Source: Callorhinus ursinus
Taxonomy: Eukaryota > Chordata > Mammalia > Carnivora > Otariidae
Reading direction: 5' to 3'
DNA length: 64,000 nucleotides
Assembly: GCF_003265705.1 (NCBI RefSeq)
Contig: NW_020312935.1
Coordinates: 8,335,995 to 8,399,994, forward strand
Position 1 is the stretch's first letter. Each line of letters opens with the position of its first letter. The notes beneath the pieces are model-generated. The model was not told the DNA's origin and ran no database searches. It saw only the letters and a list, made by a program, of their open reading frames with translations. The position numbers and the translations under genes are program-made. Shown piece after piece: positions 1 through 12,034 of the stretch.

Positions 1-19
1 TGAATGTTAAAAAAAAAAC

Positions 20-500
20 TACAGATTTGAGAAGTTACACAATCCACAAATATAAAAATCACAAAGAATATTACACCAAGGCTATTGTATTCAAATTTCT
101 TAAAGATAAAGAGAAAAATCTTAAAGCATCCACAGAGAGGGGGGAAAGGGCACTGTATCTAGAGAAGAACAAAAATAAGAATGAAAACGGAAACAGTGCA
201 AACCAGAAAACAATGAAGTAATGCTGGGAAATTACTTGTGAATGCAGGGGAGGGAGGGTGTGTCAACCAAGAATGCTAGATCAGATGAATATATCTTCCA
301 AAAATGAAGGCAAAATGAAGTCACTTTCAGAGAGACAAAATCTGCAATAGCCCATCAACAGTGGATCCGCAGTACATGAAATGTTAAACGTATTCCTTCA
401 AACAGAAGAAACACACAGATGGAAATGGGAAACCACACAAAGGGATGAAAGAACTCCTAAAATGGTGACTATATGGGTACATATAAAGGATGTTTTCACT
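20..500 (+). repeat. Ancient L1M-type LINE fragment
   Basis: A degraded stretch that follows a familiar mammalian-wide L1M segment: 'cacaaagaatattacacc', then 'gaacaaaaataagaatga', then 'atatcttccaaaaatgaagg', and finally 'cacaaagggatgaaagaact'. The order and spacing of these phrases are those of the old L1 repeat. The short open frame inside it (27-221) is a relic, not a gene. The exact subfamily is uncertain, and both ends are approximate. Confidence 0.6.
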
Positions 501-585
501 TATTTTTAAAAATCTCTTTAAAATGTTTAATTTTTTTGAAGCACATTTTAAAAAATTAGTATGTGGCTTATAAATATATAGCAGT

Positions 586-832
586 TTTTATCTTATTTTA
601 TTTTTCCTTCCACAGAGAGGGAGGCAAATCATAAGAGAGTCTTAATTGTAGGGAACAAACTGAGAGTTGCTGGAGGGGAGGTGGGTGGGTAACTGGGTGA
701 AGGGCATTAAGGAGGGCACCTGATGTAATGAACACCGGGTGTTATATGCAACTGATGAATCACTAATTTCTACCCCTGAAACTAATAATACTCTATATGT
801 TAACTACATGGAATTTAAATTTAAAAAAAAAC
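586..832 (+). mobile_element. 5'-truncated carnivore L1, 3' UTR only
   Basis: The insert holds the carnivore L1 3' UTR module: 'aactgagagttgctggagg', 'gggcattaaggagggcac', 'gggtgttatatgcaactga' and 'gaaactaataatactc', ending in an A-rich tail. It lies between 10-bp direct repeats 'atatagcagt' at 576-585 and 833-842, taken as the target-site duplication. Only one UTR module is present, unlike the two-module copies at 22.2, 31.1 and 42.5 kb. It carries no coding sequence. Confidence 0.8.
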
Positions 833-842
833 ATATAGCAGT

Positions 843-1229
843 AAAATGTAAGACAATCATAACACAAAGGGAAAGAAAGGGAAAATGAAAGAATACTTTT
901 TTAAGATAAAAGGATAACCACTATAAAAATTAAACCAGCCACTAAAGAGAAAATACAAAGGGCTATTGCCAATAAGCAAATAAAGATAATTTGAATCTGT
1001 AAAGTATTCAGTCCAATAACTCACTGCATTCTCCCTGTTTCTGTGCTGGTTAAAATGTCATCTCTATCTGTTTTTGCTCCAGAATACCTGGTGAACTCCT
1101 ACTCATCTCCCAAGGATCAGTTTAGCTAACACCTACTCTGGTGAGCCTCCCGATGACCTCTACAGTATGCATATTTTTAGAAAAATAATTATGTAATGAC
1201 CTTAGTATTGTTTGTTTCCATGCTAACTC
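843..1229. other. AT-rich stretch without recognised features
   Basis: I see no repeat family, RNA gene or convincing reading frame here. Confidence 0.4.
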
Positions 1230-1345
1230 CTTACTAGACTTTAAGTTCTTAAGAAAAGAGGCAATTCATTTTCATCTTCATATTCAGCAAAATAGTGTAA
1301 CTCTTCCCCACAATAGGTCCTTAGTAAACATTTATTGAATGAATA
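1230..1345 (+). repeat. L2 LINE 3' end relic
   Basis: 'ctagactttaagttcttaag' followed by 'taggtccttagtaaacattt' and 'attgaatgaatag' is the decayed L2 3' end (consensus idea: actagaatgtaagctc...ataaatatttgttgaatga). A second, weaker copy of the same pattern lies at about 1795-1920. Confidence 0.5.
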
Positions 1346-1920
1346 GAAGAGACTATAGTCAATGCTTCTATTATTTCTAAATTACCATATGGATCTTGCC
1401 ATCCAAAGCAGATTTAACTTGCTAGCACCTGGTGACCTCCTTAATTCTAAAATAATCTTTTGAAAGACTGACAACTCAGTTTAAATAATACTTATCCTTA
1501 TTACTCCTGAGGTCATCAAATATTTCTAGTAAAATAATAAGACTAGCTCCAAGGAGAGTTCATGTGTTATCTAGTTCCAAGAAAAATCCAAGATGTCTTT
1601 GAGAATTTCTACTATTAACATGATCTAAGAACTCCTTTCTGTCAATAGTCTGCACGGTTCCACTCAAATGATTCCTTTTCATAAAGTCTTCCCAGTTTCC
1701 CAAAATAGAAATAATCCTTTGCCTCTTCTGAGCTCCTTTGGCTCCTTGCATATCCATTTGACCATCAGTTATAGTATTTTTGGATATAAACTAATTCTGT
1801 GTGCTTAACTCTCTTCCTAGACTATGAGCTCCTTTAATTTTATTCATCTGCCTGTCCTTCTCTGGAGCATACTAACAAATTTAGCATAAGTTCAATTACC
1901 ATCTAAAAAAATGAATGAAG

Positions 1921-2795
1921 GATTCAGAACACAATATGCACAATTTGATAAAGTTTGTCACAACTCTATGGAATAGTGAGGATTGACTGAACTAAGATTT
2001 ATACAGGGAGAAACTGAGGCTTAGAGAAAAACAGCAACACAATATCTTTGCAAAATGTTTTTTTTATCATTCACCTAAAATTCTGTATCTATTTTATGAA
2101 ATTTTAGAAGATACTTGAGATTTCTTAACAAGAGGCCAAAATTCTATTTTTACTTTTGTTTTCTTCTTCAAAAATACTTTTGGAAATATTGTTAGAGATC
2201 CATACTGCTTATCAGTTCACAAGTCATTCCATTATTCCTTCACTCACCTCTTCTTTCAATACGTGTTCATTGTGGGTTATGTATGTGCAAGTCATGGTAC
2301 CACTAAAGGATGAACAGACAAAGATTGATAAAATCACAGCCTCTGCCCTAAATGTGCTTCCGGTGATAGAAAAGATGCACATAAACAAAATATTAATGGC
2401 ACGCATGTACAAACTTAATGATATAGGTACAAAGAAGAGATGCCTATCTAGAAAAAAGTGAGGGGCAGAAAGGGCATGCCTGAAATAAAACCTAGGTGGG
2501 GGCAAGGGTATATAGTAGAACAAATACAACAGGACATTATCAAGAGAGATGTATATGCAAAATGTAAGTAAAAGACAAAAAACAAAATTTAACTTTATTC
2601 TGAAGACAGAGAATCACTGAAGTGTTTTAAGTGACTGACATGTTTATATTTGCATTAACAGAATGTCAGTGAATTGTATAGCGGATGTGTTGGAGAGAGA
2701 ACGATTCCAATGAGAAAGATAATGAGCTTGCACTGGGATTCATTTTCCTTACCTAGAGAATGAGATGAAAGCAACAGAGGATTCCAAGAATCTAT
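1921..2795. other. Unassigned intergenic sequence
   Basis: A short reversed MIR-like piece ('gggagaaactgaggcttaga') lies near 2005-2035. The rest shows no recognisable element. The roughly 100-codon frames on both strands at 2156-2529 overlap each other and have no recognisable motif. Confidence 0.4.
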
Positions 2796-2799
2796 GATT

Positions 2800-2945
2800 T
2801 TCTAAATGTGGTGTCTCTCCTTTGACATGGTCTGAGGGTCAGGTATAGCACTTGCCTCTAAATCTCATCATCTCTAAAATGAGGAATTTGGACAAGGCAA
2901 TCTCTGAGGTCTCCTTTCACACAAATAATCCATGATCCTAAGGCC
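2800..2945 (+). repeat. MIR-like SINE relic
   Basis: 'catcatctctaaaatgagga' followed by 'ctctgaggtctcctttcaca' and 'atccatgatcctaagg' resembles the 3' half of MIR elements. The match is weak and the ends are uncertain. Confidence 0.45.
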
Positions 2946-3464
2946 ATTTTCTTTCTTTCTCTCAGGTAATAACAGAAGTGTCAGAGTGTATAAAACAATG
3001 TTCAATAATTTTTCAATTAAAAAAATACAGGAAGATAGCACTCAGATGTCTACTCATCTCCAGCAATTAGAAAGTAATTATACTGCAAGTTTTTAAAAAG
3101 TCTCCCCAAACTTGATAGCTCAGCAAGAATTATTAATTGAAACTAAAAATAAACATGTAATCCTCTTCATGTTCCCCTTTTCTACTACCCTAGTGTGATA
3201 TCCCCAGTGAGCCCCTCCCCATTTCAGCAAGTAAGAAAATATGCAACTAGCCTTCCATTATTGATTCTTTATTAGAATCATGCATCTTGCTTGAACAGAA
3301 AACTCTGCGGGTGACTGAGGGCTCCCGGTGCCCACTGGGTAATTAAGCTTGGGATTATGAAAGTTGGAATTGCTTACTCCCGCCCTGGAGCTCCTGGAAG
3401 ACCATCACAGCTGACCCTAAATGCAAATGGTATATATATCATTTGCCAATGGGAAAGAAAATGT

Positions 3465-3660
3465 AAATTGGAACTCAGAAGTCCAGGCTGTGGTACAAGA
3501 CTACCTCGGGTTTTCAACCAGCTCCATCTCTAAGAGTATGATCATGAGAAAACTCACAGACCTATATAAAACTCAATCACTCCTCTAAAATGGGGATAAT
3601 AATGACAATACCCCTATCATTTGGTGAGTAGATAATAAGATGCTTAGCTCCCTGTTTAAT
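3465..3660 (+). repeat. MIR SINE
   Basis: The MIR order is preserved: a 'tccaggctgtggtacaagac' start, a 'ccatctctaagagtatgatc' core, then 'cctctaaaatggggataata' and 'gacaatacccctatc'. It is old and diverged. Confidence 0.65.
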
Positions 3661-3679
3661 ACTGGAAACTACCTCCATC

Positions 3680-4135
3680 TGCTACTGATCCCTCTCACTT
3701 AGCTCAACTTTTCCACTTACTGTGACACTTACCACCTTCCAGCATACCATATAATGCACTTATTTATTATTTTTATGCTTATTTATTTCTCTTTTTTAAA
3801 AAGATGTATTTATTTATTTGGGAGAGAGAAAGAGAGAGGGCTGGGGGCAAGGGCAGAGGGAGAGAGAGTCTTAGGCAGACTCCATGCTGAGCTCAGAGCT
3901 GGATGCAGGGCTTGATCCCACAACCCTGAGATCACAACCTGAGCCAAAACCAAAGTCCAGCACTTAACTGACTGAGCCACCCAGGCATCCCTATGCTTAT
4001 TTATTTCTCCACCACTATGAAGAATATGTGATCCATGAGGGCAGAGCTCTTTGCTTTGTCTGATGATTATCCCAAATGCCCAAAATGTTTCCTGGCACAA
4101 GTAGGTACTTGATAAACAGTTGTTTAATAATTAAC
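3680..4135 (+). repeat. L2 LINE 3' end, split by a SINE
   Basis: The left part ('cttaccaccttccagcatac', 'cacttatttattatttt') and the right part ('gtgatccatgagggcagagc', 'tggcacaagtaggtacttga') are successive parts of the L2 3' end. The CAN-SINE at 3792-3991 interrupts them, so the SINE is the younger element. Confidence 0.55.
3792..3991 (-). mobile_element. CAN-SINE (SINEC), full length
   Basis: Read on the minus strand it starts 'gggatgcctgggtggctcag', continues through the tRNA-Lys-like A and B boxes and a CT-rich middle, and ends 'aaataaatacatctttttaa'. It is flanked by a perfect 18-bp target-site duplication, 'tatgcttatttatttctc', at 3774-3791 and 3992-4009. A perfect duplication this long indicates a comparatively recent L1-driven insertion. 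Confidence 0.95.
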
Positions 4136-4639
4136 TCATTAATTAACAGTGATTTTGGACATTAGCATATGATGAATGTTAGACTAATTTATTATCATTG
4201 ATATCATCATCAAAATTCTATGTAATTTGGTATTTTTTGCACTTATCAAGAATTGCCTTATTTACTCTTATTTTATTTTTCCACCACTGATAGCATTCGT
4301 GGTTACATTTGCAAGAGATGATGAAATCAGATTTGGTTCCTCTGGACTCAGCGTGGTTCACTGCCTACTCTGCCAGGCACTCTGCCACATGCTGGGGAGA
4401 TGGAGAGAAGGAGAGCTAATTCCCAGCCTTGGAAGCTTACAAACTCGGTAGTGATTATTACCTTGCAATTAATGAACTGAATCTGAGGCCTCTAATGAGT
4501 TCATTCCTTATCTCATTATATCACCTGTGATCCTCACATACACACACAGATAAATGGCCTTTCCTCTCCTTCCCCAACCCAGGAACTTCAAGGAGAACCT
4601 AGGGCAACTTCCATGGCAAGAATAAACAGGGACTGTGAA
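4136..4639. other. Unassigned intergenic sequence
   Basis: Nothing recognisable was found. The 74-codon frame at 4227-4451 has no family resemblance that I can see. Confidence 0.4.
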
Positions 4640-4800
4640 AATCACTGGGGAAACTTCTTAAATAGGGAAGGACTGCACCAAGAAATTCTGGCTCAGTAGG
4701 TCTGAGGTGGGGGCCAGAAATCTACATTTTTAAAAACATCTCAGGTGATCGTTTCCCAGTTGGGTTGCAGACAATACATGGAGAAATAGTGATTTAGAGG
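4640..4800 (+). repeat. MER5A-like hAT DNA transposon relic
   Basis: 'attctggctcagtaggtctg', 'aggtgggggccagaaatcta' and 'catctcaggtgatcg' follow the order of the MER5A non-autonomous hAT element, whose middle reads roughly 'gattcagtaggtctggggtg'. Diverged, with no terminal repeats left intact. Confidence 0.65.
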
Positions 4801-7800
4801 GTGTATTTCATCTGGGAAACAGTTATCAGAGCATGTGATAGTTTGGGATTGTGTGTATAGTGCTAGGAATCATGAATAATGTTTGCCAAGGGACAGTGGG
4901 GCTGAAATATGCATCAAGGTTGTCAACAGGAGCCATGGGCTAAGGAAACGACTGAGAAAAAAGGGAGAGAATCCAGGAATTATCAAGAGACAGAGGACAG
5001 TCTTCCTAGGCGGACAAGCTTGCTCTCAACTTCAACTTTGGAAACAGGGGACTTGCAGCAGAGAACCATCCTGTCACCCTGCAGCTTCTTCCCTTCACTC
5101 AGTGCTTTCCAAGAAGCAGAGGCATGACCTAGGGTAAACTGAGGCAACAGCTGGTCATTGGCATGGCTTTCTGTTTGTCTGATTTTATTTTTAGTCTCTC
5201 TCTTTTTATTGATTGTTTGATTGGTCTATTTGAGGCGCTGAGGGCAGAAATGTGCCCTTTAGAGATAGACACTAATAAGGACAAGGCAGACTTTCCTCTA
5301 AAAATTCCACATATAAAAAAATAATAAAATAAAATTAAAAAATAATACAGGTAGATAGAAGTTTATTAGTATTTGCATCTATGCTTTTGTACTGGTCTAT
5401 ATGCTGTTAATTCCACATTTGACTCTTAAGATGTTCAGGATTCTAGATGCTAAATATTCTTATCTAACATTTTAAAAAAAGAGAGAGAAGTATGTAAGAG
5501 AAAATGACTCTTGTATCAGGAAAGTACCCAAGAGAGCCCAGTGTTCAGTGGGGAGGGAAAGGAGGCAGAGTTTATTAAGAAAGAACATAACCCTTTTGTA
5601 GAGAATCAAGCAGAAGGACCCTGAACCAAGACACTGAACTGGGAGTCTCAATTTCCCTCCCCAAAACTAAATTTGCTATTACCACACTGTGTGGTCTTAG
5701 GAGACATCTGTTTATAATCCTATCAGGGTCCTTAACCCCCATCTTCTCAGGTAGAGTCTTGGAGTAGACCACAGAGCTGTGTCAGCCTCATGTGATTATA
5801 GTATTAGATTAACATGTGAAGAAACCATGTGCATGAGATTTCTCCCTGCGACATATCGAACAGAGACAACTCCAGCTGTTCACATAAAATGCACATGTTT
5901 CATTTCTGAAAAGCTCTGTCAAGCCCTCCACAGCTTTGCCAGAATCAGAGCTTACTCACAGCTGTGGGATGGTTTCATTTTATTGTCTTCCTCTCTACTC
6001 CCCCTCTCCAACCCACCATGGGCCATCAACAAAGCCTTCTTGCCATAACTTCCCTTGTGCACAAATTGGAAAACTTGATGGGCCAAATGCCATTCGAGAC
6101 CATGTCACTTTTTCTCCAGAAGGAGAAAGGAGTGCTGTTTCCTTCCATCTGTAGTGACGACAGTCTTCAGCCAGACCTGAATATGGTAATTGTTCAAGAG
6201 AGCAGCTACTTTTCCAGCATTTTCTACATGACATCCACTGCAGTTGTCCATTCTCTTTTCTCACAAAGATCCTGTAATATTAGTGATTTTTGAGGAGGCA
6301 GGCTTATAAAGGAGACATTTATGAAATTGGTGCAAACCACCCTGGATTCTTAACTCTGTGAGGCAAGGTCACAGGCTAACTTGCCCGGACAAATATTTTT
6401 TTGTCCTATTGATCTCCAGGTGGGGATCTGGTATACTGTTTCATTTCTCCTGTTTCGTGATTGGCGAAAGCATTACCAATGATAAATGCAATTCTCTTTT
6501 GTCTAGGAATGGTCTGTCTTTGTCTTTTCCCATTTTGATATGGAAGAATAATGTAACTGAAACAGTTGTTTGTTCAAGTGTTCCTGGCCCATGGGAAGTG
6601 CATTGAGTAAGAGGGATTCAATCATCATCATCAACCTTGGGGGGGGTGGGGTTAGGAATGTCTGAGTTCATCTGACACTATTTCAGTGCTTACAGGTCCG
6701 TTTCTGTACTGTATGTCACAAGATTCCTGAATTAATTATGCCACAATAAAAAGACCAGATCACTGAGGACAGAGATCTTCAGATTATGAATGAAGGTTGC
6801 ATTGTACCTCTCCTACCCATCTCAGGAATGGTCCATCTTCTTGCCACAAAACTGCAATTCCTATGTGTCGGAAGAGAGCCCAAATCAGAGAAATGTTATG
6901 CAAATCTTACACCGGGACAAAGGATTTTGGACTTTAGAAAAGTATACTCCTTTGAGTCAGGGTTAAATTACACATGGCCTGCTTCCATGTCGCCAATAGG
7001 CATCCATGAGGCTAATAAATTTGTTTGAGGTTCTATGAGCCCAAAGCATCCCTGATTCAGAACCAAAAATATGTTTAATTATTGTTATTGACATTTTTAA
7101 CGACTTCCATAAGTACTATGGCTGAAATAAAAAAATAAATATACTAGAGTGATAAATGATCATATGATCCCAAATAAAACACCTAATATGCAAGAGACTT
7201 TTACTTAAGATAAATCTGGATCTCAACATAAATGAGAGTCATTTTACTTCTTAATGGCACCGGGGCATAGGCTACTGTGGGAAATAAAGGAGCATAGAAA
7301 CTTGGTTGCTAAATCTTTCATCAGTTTCTGATGAACAGGGTGGGGGTGGGGATCTTGGGGAAATTTCCATTAATACTCAGGAGGGCACATAACATCAACC
7401 AAATCTGCCCCCCAGAGGAAATATTCAAATAAAACAATTTCCAGGTAAAAAATATTTGAACTTGGTAAAACAACAATAAAATTTTAAAATAGCATGCTAT
7501 TTTGCTGGAGTGGCTGTAGCCAGAATTTGGCAATTCTCTCACTGCTGGACACACAGAAATCCAACAGAATCAAATTAACTTTATTTTTAATCAAGATGAA
7601 TAAAGCTGTAGGAATTTAGGGGCTGACTCAGTCAAAGGAAAGTTTGTTGAGGTGATGGCTGACTGAGGAATAAAAATGTTGCTGATAAGAAAATGCAGCG
7701 TCTTTCTTTTATGAAACAGCTCACCTCTTCCCTCAGGACTCATGCTGCATCTGATCTATAGTTTTAAACCAGAAAATATATAGGAACACCCTCTTCTAAG

Positions 7801-7819
7801 TGAAACCCGTATGCAGATA
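4801..7819. other. 3-kb unassigned stretch
   Basis: I could not place any repeat or exon with confidence. Several frames of 60-109 codons occur on both strands (for example 4883-5137, 5964-6293, 5995-6264). They overlap each other and show no domain, so I treat them as chance. An AP-1-like site, 'ctgactcag', lies at about 7623-7631, with a GATA-type site, 'tgataag', about 60 bp further on. Both could be coincidental. Confidence 0.35.
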
Positions 7820-7950
7820 TGAGGTAGCTGCACTAGAAACAGTAGAAGCAGCAATGGTCACACTAGTACTGATAATGGCAGCAGTGGTCAGAAGCGGTTG
7901 TAGTATCAGTTACAGTAGTAAGAGCAGTGATGGTAACAGCAGAGGTTATG
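7820..7950. repeat. Degenerate trinucleotide microsatellite
   Basis: The sequence is rich in imperfect AGT, AGC and GTA triplets ('aacagtagaagcagcaatgg', 'cagttacagtagtaagagca'), as in a decayed (AGT)n/(AGC)n array. The open frame over it (7800-8018) follows from the triplet composition. Confidence 0.5.
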
Positions 7951-8124
7951 TTTCTACCATAAAACCAGGGCCGGCAGACCGGGAGCCTACCTTCCCGTAT
8001 GCCTCTCCCATTGTATAGCCTAGGAAAACTAGTTAGGAGAGGATAGAGGGCTTATATGAGGTCTTCAAAGAAGTAAATGAAACACCTAGGAACAGAATTC
8101 AAATTTTGTAATTCTCAGTCTTAA

Positions 8125-8745
8125 AAGACGTTAAAAATAGAGCTAGCTACCCTACAATCCAGCAATTGCACTACTAGGTATTTAACCCAAAGATACAGAT
8201 GTAGTGAAAAGAAAGAGTACATGCACCCCAAGGCTCATAACAGCAATGTCCACAATAGCCAAACTGTGGAAGGAGCTGAGATGCCCTTCAACAGATGAAT
8301 GGATAAAGAAGATGTGGTTCATATATACAACAGAATATTACTCAGCCATCAGAAAGGATGAATATCCAACATTTTCATCAACATGGATGGAACTGGGGAA
8401 GATTATGCTGAGTGAAATAAGTCAAGAAGAGAAAGACAATTATCATATGGTTTCACTTATTTGTGGAACATCAGGAATAGCACAGAGGACCACAGGGGAA
8501 GGGAGGGAAAACTGAACGGGAAGAAATCAGAGAGGGAGGCAAACCATGAGAGACTCTGGACTCCAGGAAACAAACTGAGGGTTATAGAAGGGAGGGGGCT
8601 GGGGGGATGGGCTAACTGTGTGATGGGTATTAAGGAGGGCAGGTGTTGTGATGAGCACTGGGTGTTATAAGCAACTAATGAATCATTGAACACTACATCA
8701 AAAACTAATGATGTACTGTATGTTGGCTAACTGAACATAGTAAGA
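8125..8745 (+). mobile_element. 5'-truncated L1: ORF2 C-terminus and 3' UTR
   Basis: It starts in the last part of ORF2 ('agcaattgcactactaggta', 'tgtccacaatagccaaactg', 'ggatggaactggggaag') and runs into a carnivore L1 3' UTR ('gggtgttataagcaactaat', 'acactacatcaaaaactaat'), ending near 'agtaagaaaaaaat'. The reading frame at 8204-8515 encodes the L1 ORF2 C-terminal segment, with phrases such as 'MSTIAKLWKEL' and 'STWMELGKIMLSEIS'. Only one UTR module is present, of the 'atgatgtactgtatgttgg' type. I could not find a convincing target-site duplication. Confidence 0.85.
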
Positions 8746-9391
8746 AAAAAATAGAACATAAATCTATGATTCTCAAAGCCGTTCAAGAGGTAGAAAATCT
8801 GGAACTCATGGCGGTCTTTGTGGAGCACTGAGACATGTTACATAGCTATGCCTTCATATAAACTAAGAATATTCCCAGCAAGAAACCATGATTTGTGCTC
8901 TTTGTCTACAATGCATTCATTAAAGGGGGCAGGGGAGGAAGCTGCTAAGGTATCCTAATGAACAGTTTCTGAGTCTTTACATTAATATTTTTTTTCCTTA
9001 GTGAGCATTTATTTGGATTTTTTTAAGGAGGCCCATAGGAAAATGGAGGTGGAATATTTAAACAAGAATATCTTGAGAGGTTGCAGTGGGAAGGGTTATT
9101 TAAGTGTTGAAAGAATCTCATGTGTTCATACATGTTTCCTATGAAAGATACATTTCCAGCTTGGATCCAATCTTAAAATTACTCTTTAAGTAAAGTTTTG
9201 GAGCTGTTGATGGAAGAAGAACCCAGAGACCTAAGAATCCAGAGTTCTCATATGTGAGAGAGAAATCCTTAAGACTGAAACAAGAGAGAACAGACATTTC
9301 CCAAGATGGCTTAGTGACAGCAGTCTTGTCTGCAGAGCATAGTATTAGGAGTTAGTTGGACAGTTTAGGTAGTCAGGGCTGGGGTCCCCAG
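8746..9391. other. Unassigned intergenic sequence
   Basis: No element recognised. Confidence 0.35.
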
Positions 9392-9901
9392 TGAGAAAAT
9401 ATGGAGTCAGGACAGTTAAAATAAAACAGCATTAACATTCTGTTTTACAGCGTAGACAGGACCACACTAGCATTCTGATCTACAATCTTTGCTGAAATGA
9501 CTTCTGCAAAATGTCCTAAAATAAGGGAATTAACCACAAAGCATTTGTCACTATCAGAGGCAAGGGGCAGTTTATAGACATAAGCCCCCAGATGTCAGCT
9601 GAGAAAGATCATCAGCACGTAGACATTAACCTAATAGGTAGACAGATACATGACCCTGATTGGCATGACTCAGCACACCCTGACTGCTTAAGATAGTTCT
9701 GCAAAAGAGCTCATAAAACCCCCTAAATTTAGAAATTCTGACAGCAACCCTCTTGGGTCCCCTCCCTCTCCAGGAGCTTTGTACTATTGCTCAATAAACT
9801 TTGCTTTGCTGCCCACCACTTTTGGTCTGGCATAACTCTTCATTCTTCAAAGTGGCATGACCAAGAACTTCAGGCACTAAAGGCAGAGAAATCCTGCAAC
9901 A
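9392..9901 (+). mobile_element. Probable solo LTR of an ERV1-type retrovirus
   Basis: The stretch has LTR layout: a U3-like region, a TATA-like 'cataaaacccc' near 9711, a polyadenylation signal AATAAA at 9793-9798, a U5-like part with 'ttgctttgctgcccaccac', and an end '...cctgcaaca' at 9901. The phrase 'gggtcccctccctctccagg' followed by 'ctttgtactattgctcaata' is typical of carnivore and other mammalian ERV1 LTRs. The start at 'tgagaaaatatgg' is a guess, and no short target duplication could be matched. No gag, pol or env sequence is seen beside it, so it is a solo LTR. It is an old endogenous copy with no coding capacity. Confidence 0.6.
9705..9798 (+). promoter_or_regulatory. LTR TATA-like box and AATAAA signal
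   Basis: 'cataaaa' near 9711 and AATAAA at 9793-9798 are about 80 bp apart, the usual spacing of promoter and poly(A) signal in a gammaretrovirus-like LTR. Whether it is active cannot be told from sequence. Confidence 0.4.
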
Positions 9902-11640
9902 ATAGTAGAGGGCTAAAAAATAAAGGTTGTTGGAGGAAGTCAACCTTTGCAGCACCAACTAACATGGGCTAGGATCACCTAGAATATGCAGAAGGGAATC
10001 CTCAGAAGATGGACAATCTAAGGAGATCAATCTTTAGAGTTCCGTTTTAAGCAATTCTGTGATAAAAAGGGATTAGAAATTAGTATCAGACATCCCCAGG
10101 ATGCCATCAGTAGTATGTTGTATATAATTATGCTTCAGTGAACAGTGTATTATACAGTGTCTGGTTCTCATTCCCGAGAATGGTTCCAGCATTCTCTGCT
10201 AATCCTGTCATCTCTATGAAATCTTGAATTACAGGATTGATTATCATAAACAGGGAGTTAGGTTAAGGGGACATTAATTGACCATCAAAGTCAAGATCCG
10301 TGTGTGCAGACTGATAGACTCCACACTGACAAAACGTTCGGCAGCTTCTTCCTAAATGTGTAATAACACGATGATACAGCACTGCCAGTAGATAGGCAAT
10401 GGCAGATGCAAACATTTAAGGGGAAAAATAAAGGAAGGGAACAAAGAAAAGAAATCCACTATTTTCCCCTGTAATTTTTACAGAAAAAAAAATCATTATT
10501 ACTCTACATTAGCTCTAGATCACAGGACCTGAGAATTGTGTGACAAAAGATCATTTGGAGACAAACTTCTAGATTATTAAAGTATCTTTCTCCAGCCCTT
10601 CTCCTAGTCCCTTAAGCTACAGCTTCCTTTCTCCCCTTCCCACAGATCCACTACCCTACATTCTCCTCCCTTTTTCATCTTCCACTCTATAACCCATTGT
10701 CTTATAGCTGGTTAGCTCACCCGATCACCGTGGTCCAAGCTCTCAATCCCCTGTCCTCCCAAGAATTAGATCTCGCTAGAACAAGGTTGCTTTCATGCTT
10801 TTGAAAAAAAGCACTAGGTACCTATCATCTTTAACGATAACTCCTACATTCAAGCATTTGAATAAAGATTTCCTTTGCAGCCTTGCCAAATGAGGAGAGG
10901 TACCCTCTGTGCTTTGTTTTCATGGGTACGGCAGACAGAAAGAGGAGAGGTTCCGCCATTATAAAGTGTGCTGGGGTTGCCTACAAAGACTATCAGTGAC
11001 CTTTAGAGCAGACAAACAATGATATCTGGAGCAAATTTTGGTACTGTAATTCTGCCCCAGGCACGGCAGGAGTCTGCGGGTAGAAGCCTCATGCTCAGAG
11101 CTAACTCTACTATTTGGCCTCGGGAAAAGTTTCCTGGCCAAGTTTAAACCCCTGGAGACTAGGAGTGTACAATTTAAGCACTAATATAACCTAAGAGGGA
11201 AGGCAACAATACTAGTGCTCCCATAATGGAAAGATCATTATTTTTAGGTTTGTATAGAAAGCAGAGCTGGCAGCTGTGAGGGAAAATGCACCCTTTGAAA
11301 AGAACCTACCATTGTTATATTTAAGCTGTTGGGATACAGCTTTTGACTTTGAGGCAATTGTCATCTGCTCAGAATTACCCCAAGAATAGTCACAGGCTTA
11401 ATGATTTTGAAAGTAGCAATATACAAACAAAGGAAGGTGAGGGGCTAGGACTGAGAAGTGTTTTTATGACCCATTAGTTCTTTGTCTGCTAAAGAATTTG
11501 TTGCCATACTAAGAGCAGATGGAGAAGGATAATGCCACCGTTTAAAGAAAGAAATTTATTTATTTATTTATTTTTGCTCATAAATATTTACCTGTCTTTC
11601 TTTAGGCAGGATAACAGAAAGGTTTAAGTACTTGGTCAAA
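9902..11640. other. Unassigned intergenic sequence
   Basis: No exon, RNA gene or clear repeat is recognised. A short 'atttatttatttatttattt' run lies at about 11555-11575. Confidence 0.35.
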
Positions 11641-11644
11641 CAGA

Positions 11645-11765
11645 CATCATTTAAAATATTAGATCTGCTACTCACAACTGTGTGGCCATGGATAAGTTAC
11701 TTCTCTCAGTTTCCAGTTATTTATCTGATAATAAATGGACATAATATCAGCATGTCTCAGAGAGA
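11645..11765 (+). repeat. MIR SINE
   Basis: 'agatctgctactcacaactg', 'tgtggccatggataagttac' and 'ttctctcagtttccag' are the MIR core region, followed by 'ataaatggacataatatcag'. Confidence 0.62.
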
Positions 11766-11769
11766 TGAG

Positions 11770-11930
11770 GCATAATGTTTCATTCACTCTACATATAGTC
11801 ATTGGCAGCTACTCTATGTCTGGCAATATGTCAGGTGCTAAGGATACAACAGAGAACAAGACAGACACAAGATCCCTGCCCTCTTAGAACCTTATGATCT
11901 AGTGAATCAGATGAGAAAATAATGTGTGTT
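11770..11930 (-). repeat. L2 LINE 3' end relic
   Basis: 'ctactctatgtctggcaata', 'caggtgctaaggatacaaca' and 'gacacaagatccctgccctc' are the reverse complement of the L2 3' end. Confidence 0.55.
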
Positions 11931-12034
11931 ACTGAGCACAGTGCCAGGCAAAAAGCAGAGATACTTAACTGCATGGTAGGCTTTATTCAATGGTAATGCC
12001 TCACTATAAATTTCATTGTGCATGGAGGTTAGGC

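Noticed and set aside
5964..6293. 109-codon plus-strand frame, with overlapping frames on both strands
   Set aside because: Two other frames of 72 and 89 codons cover the same bases. No domain, splice context or family resemblance.
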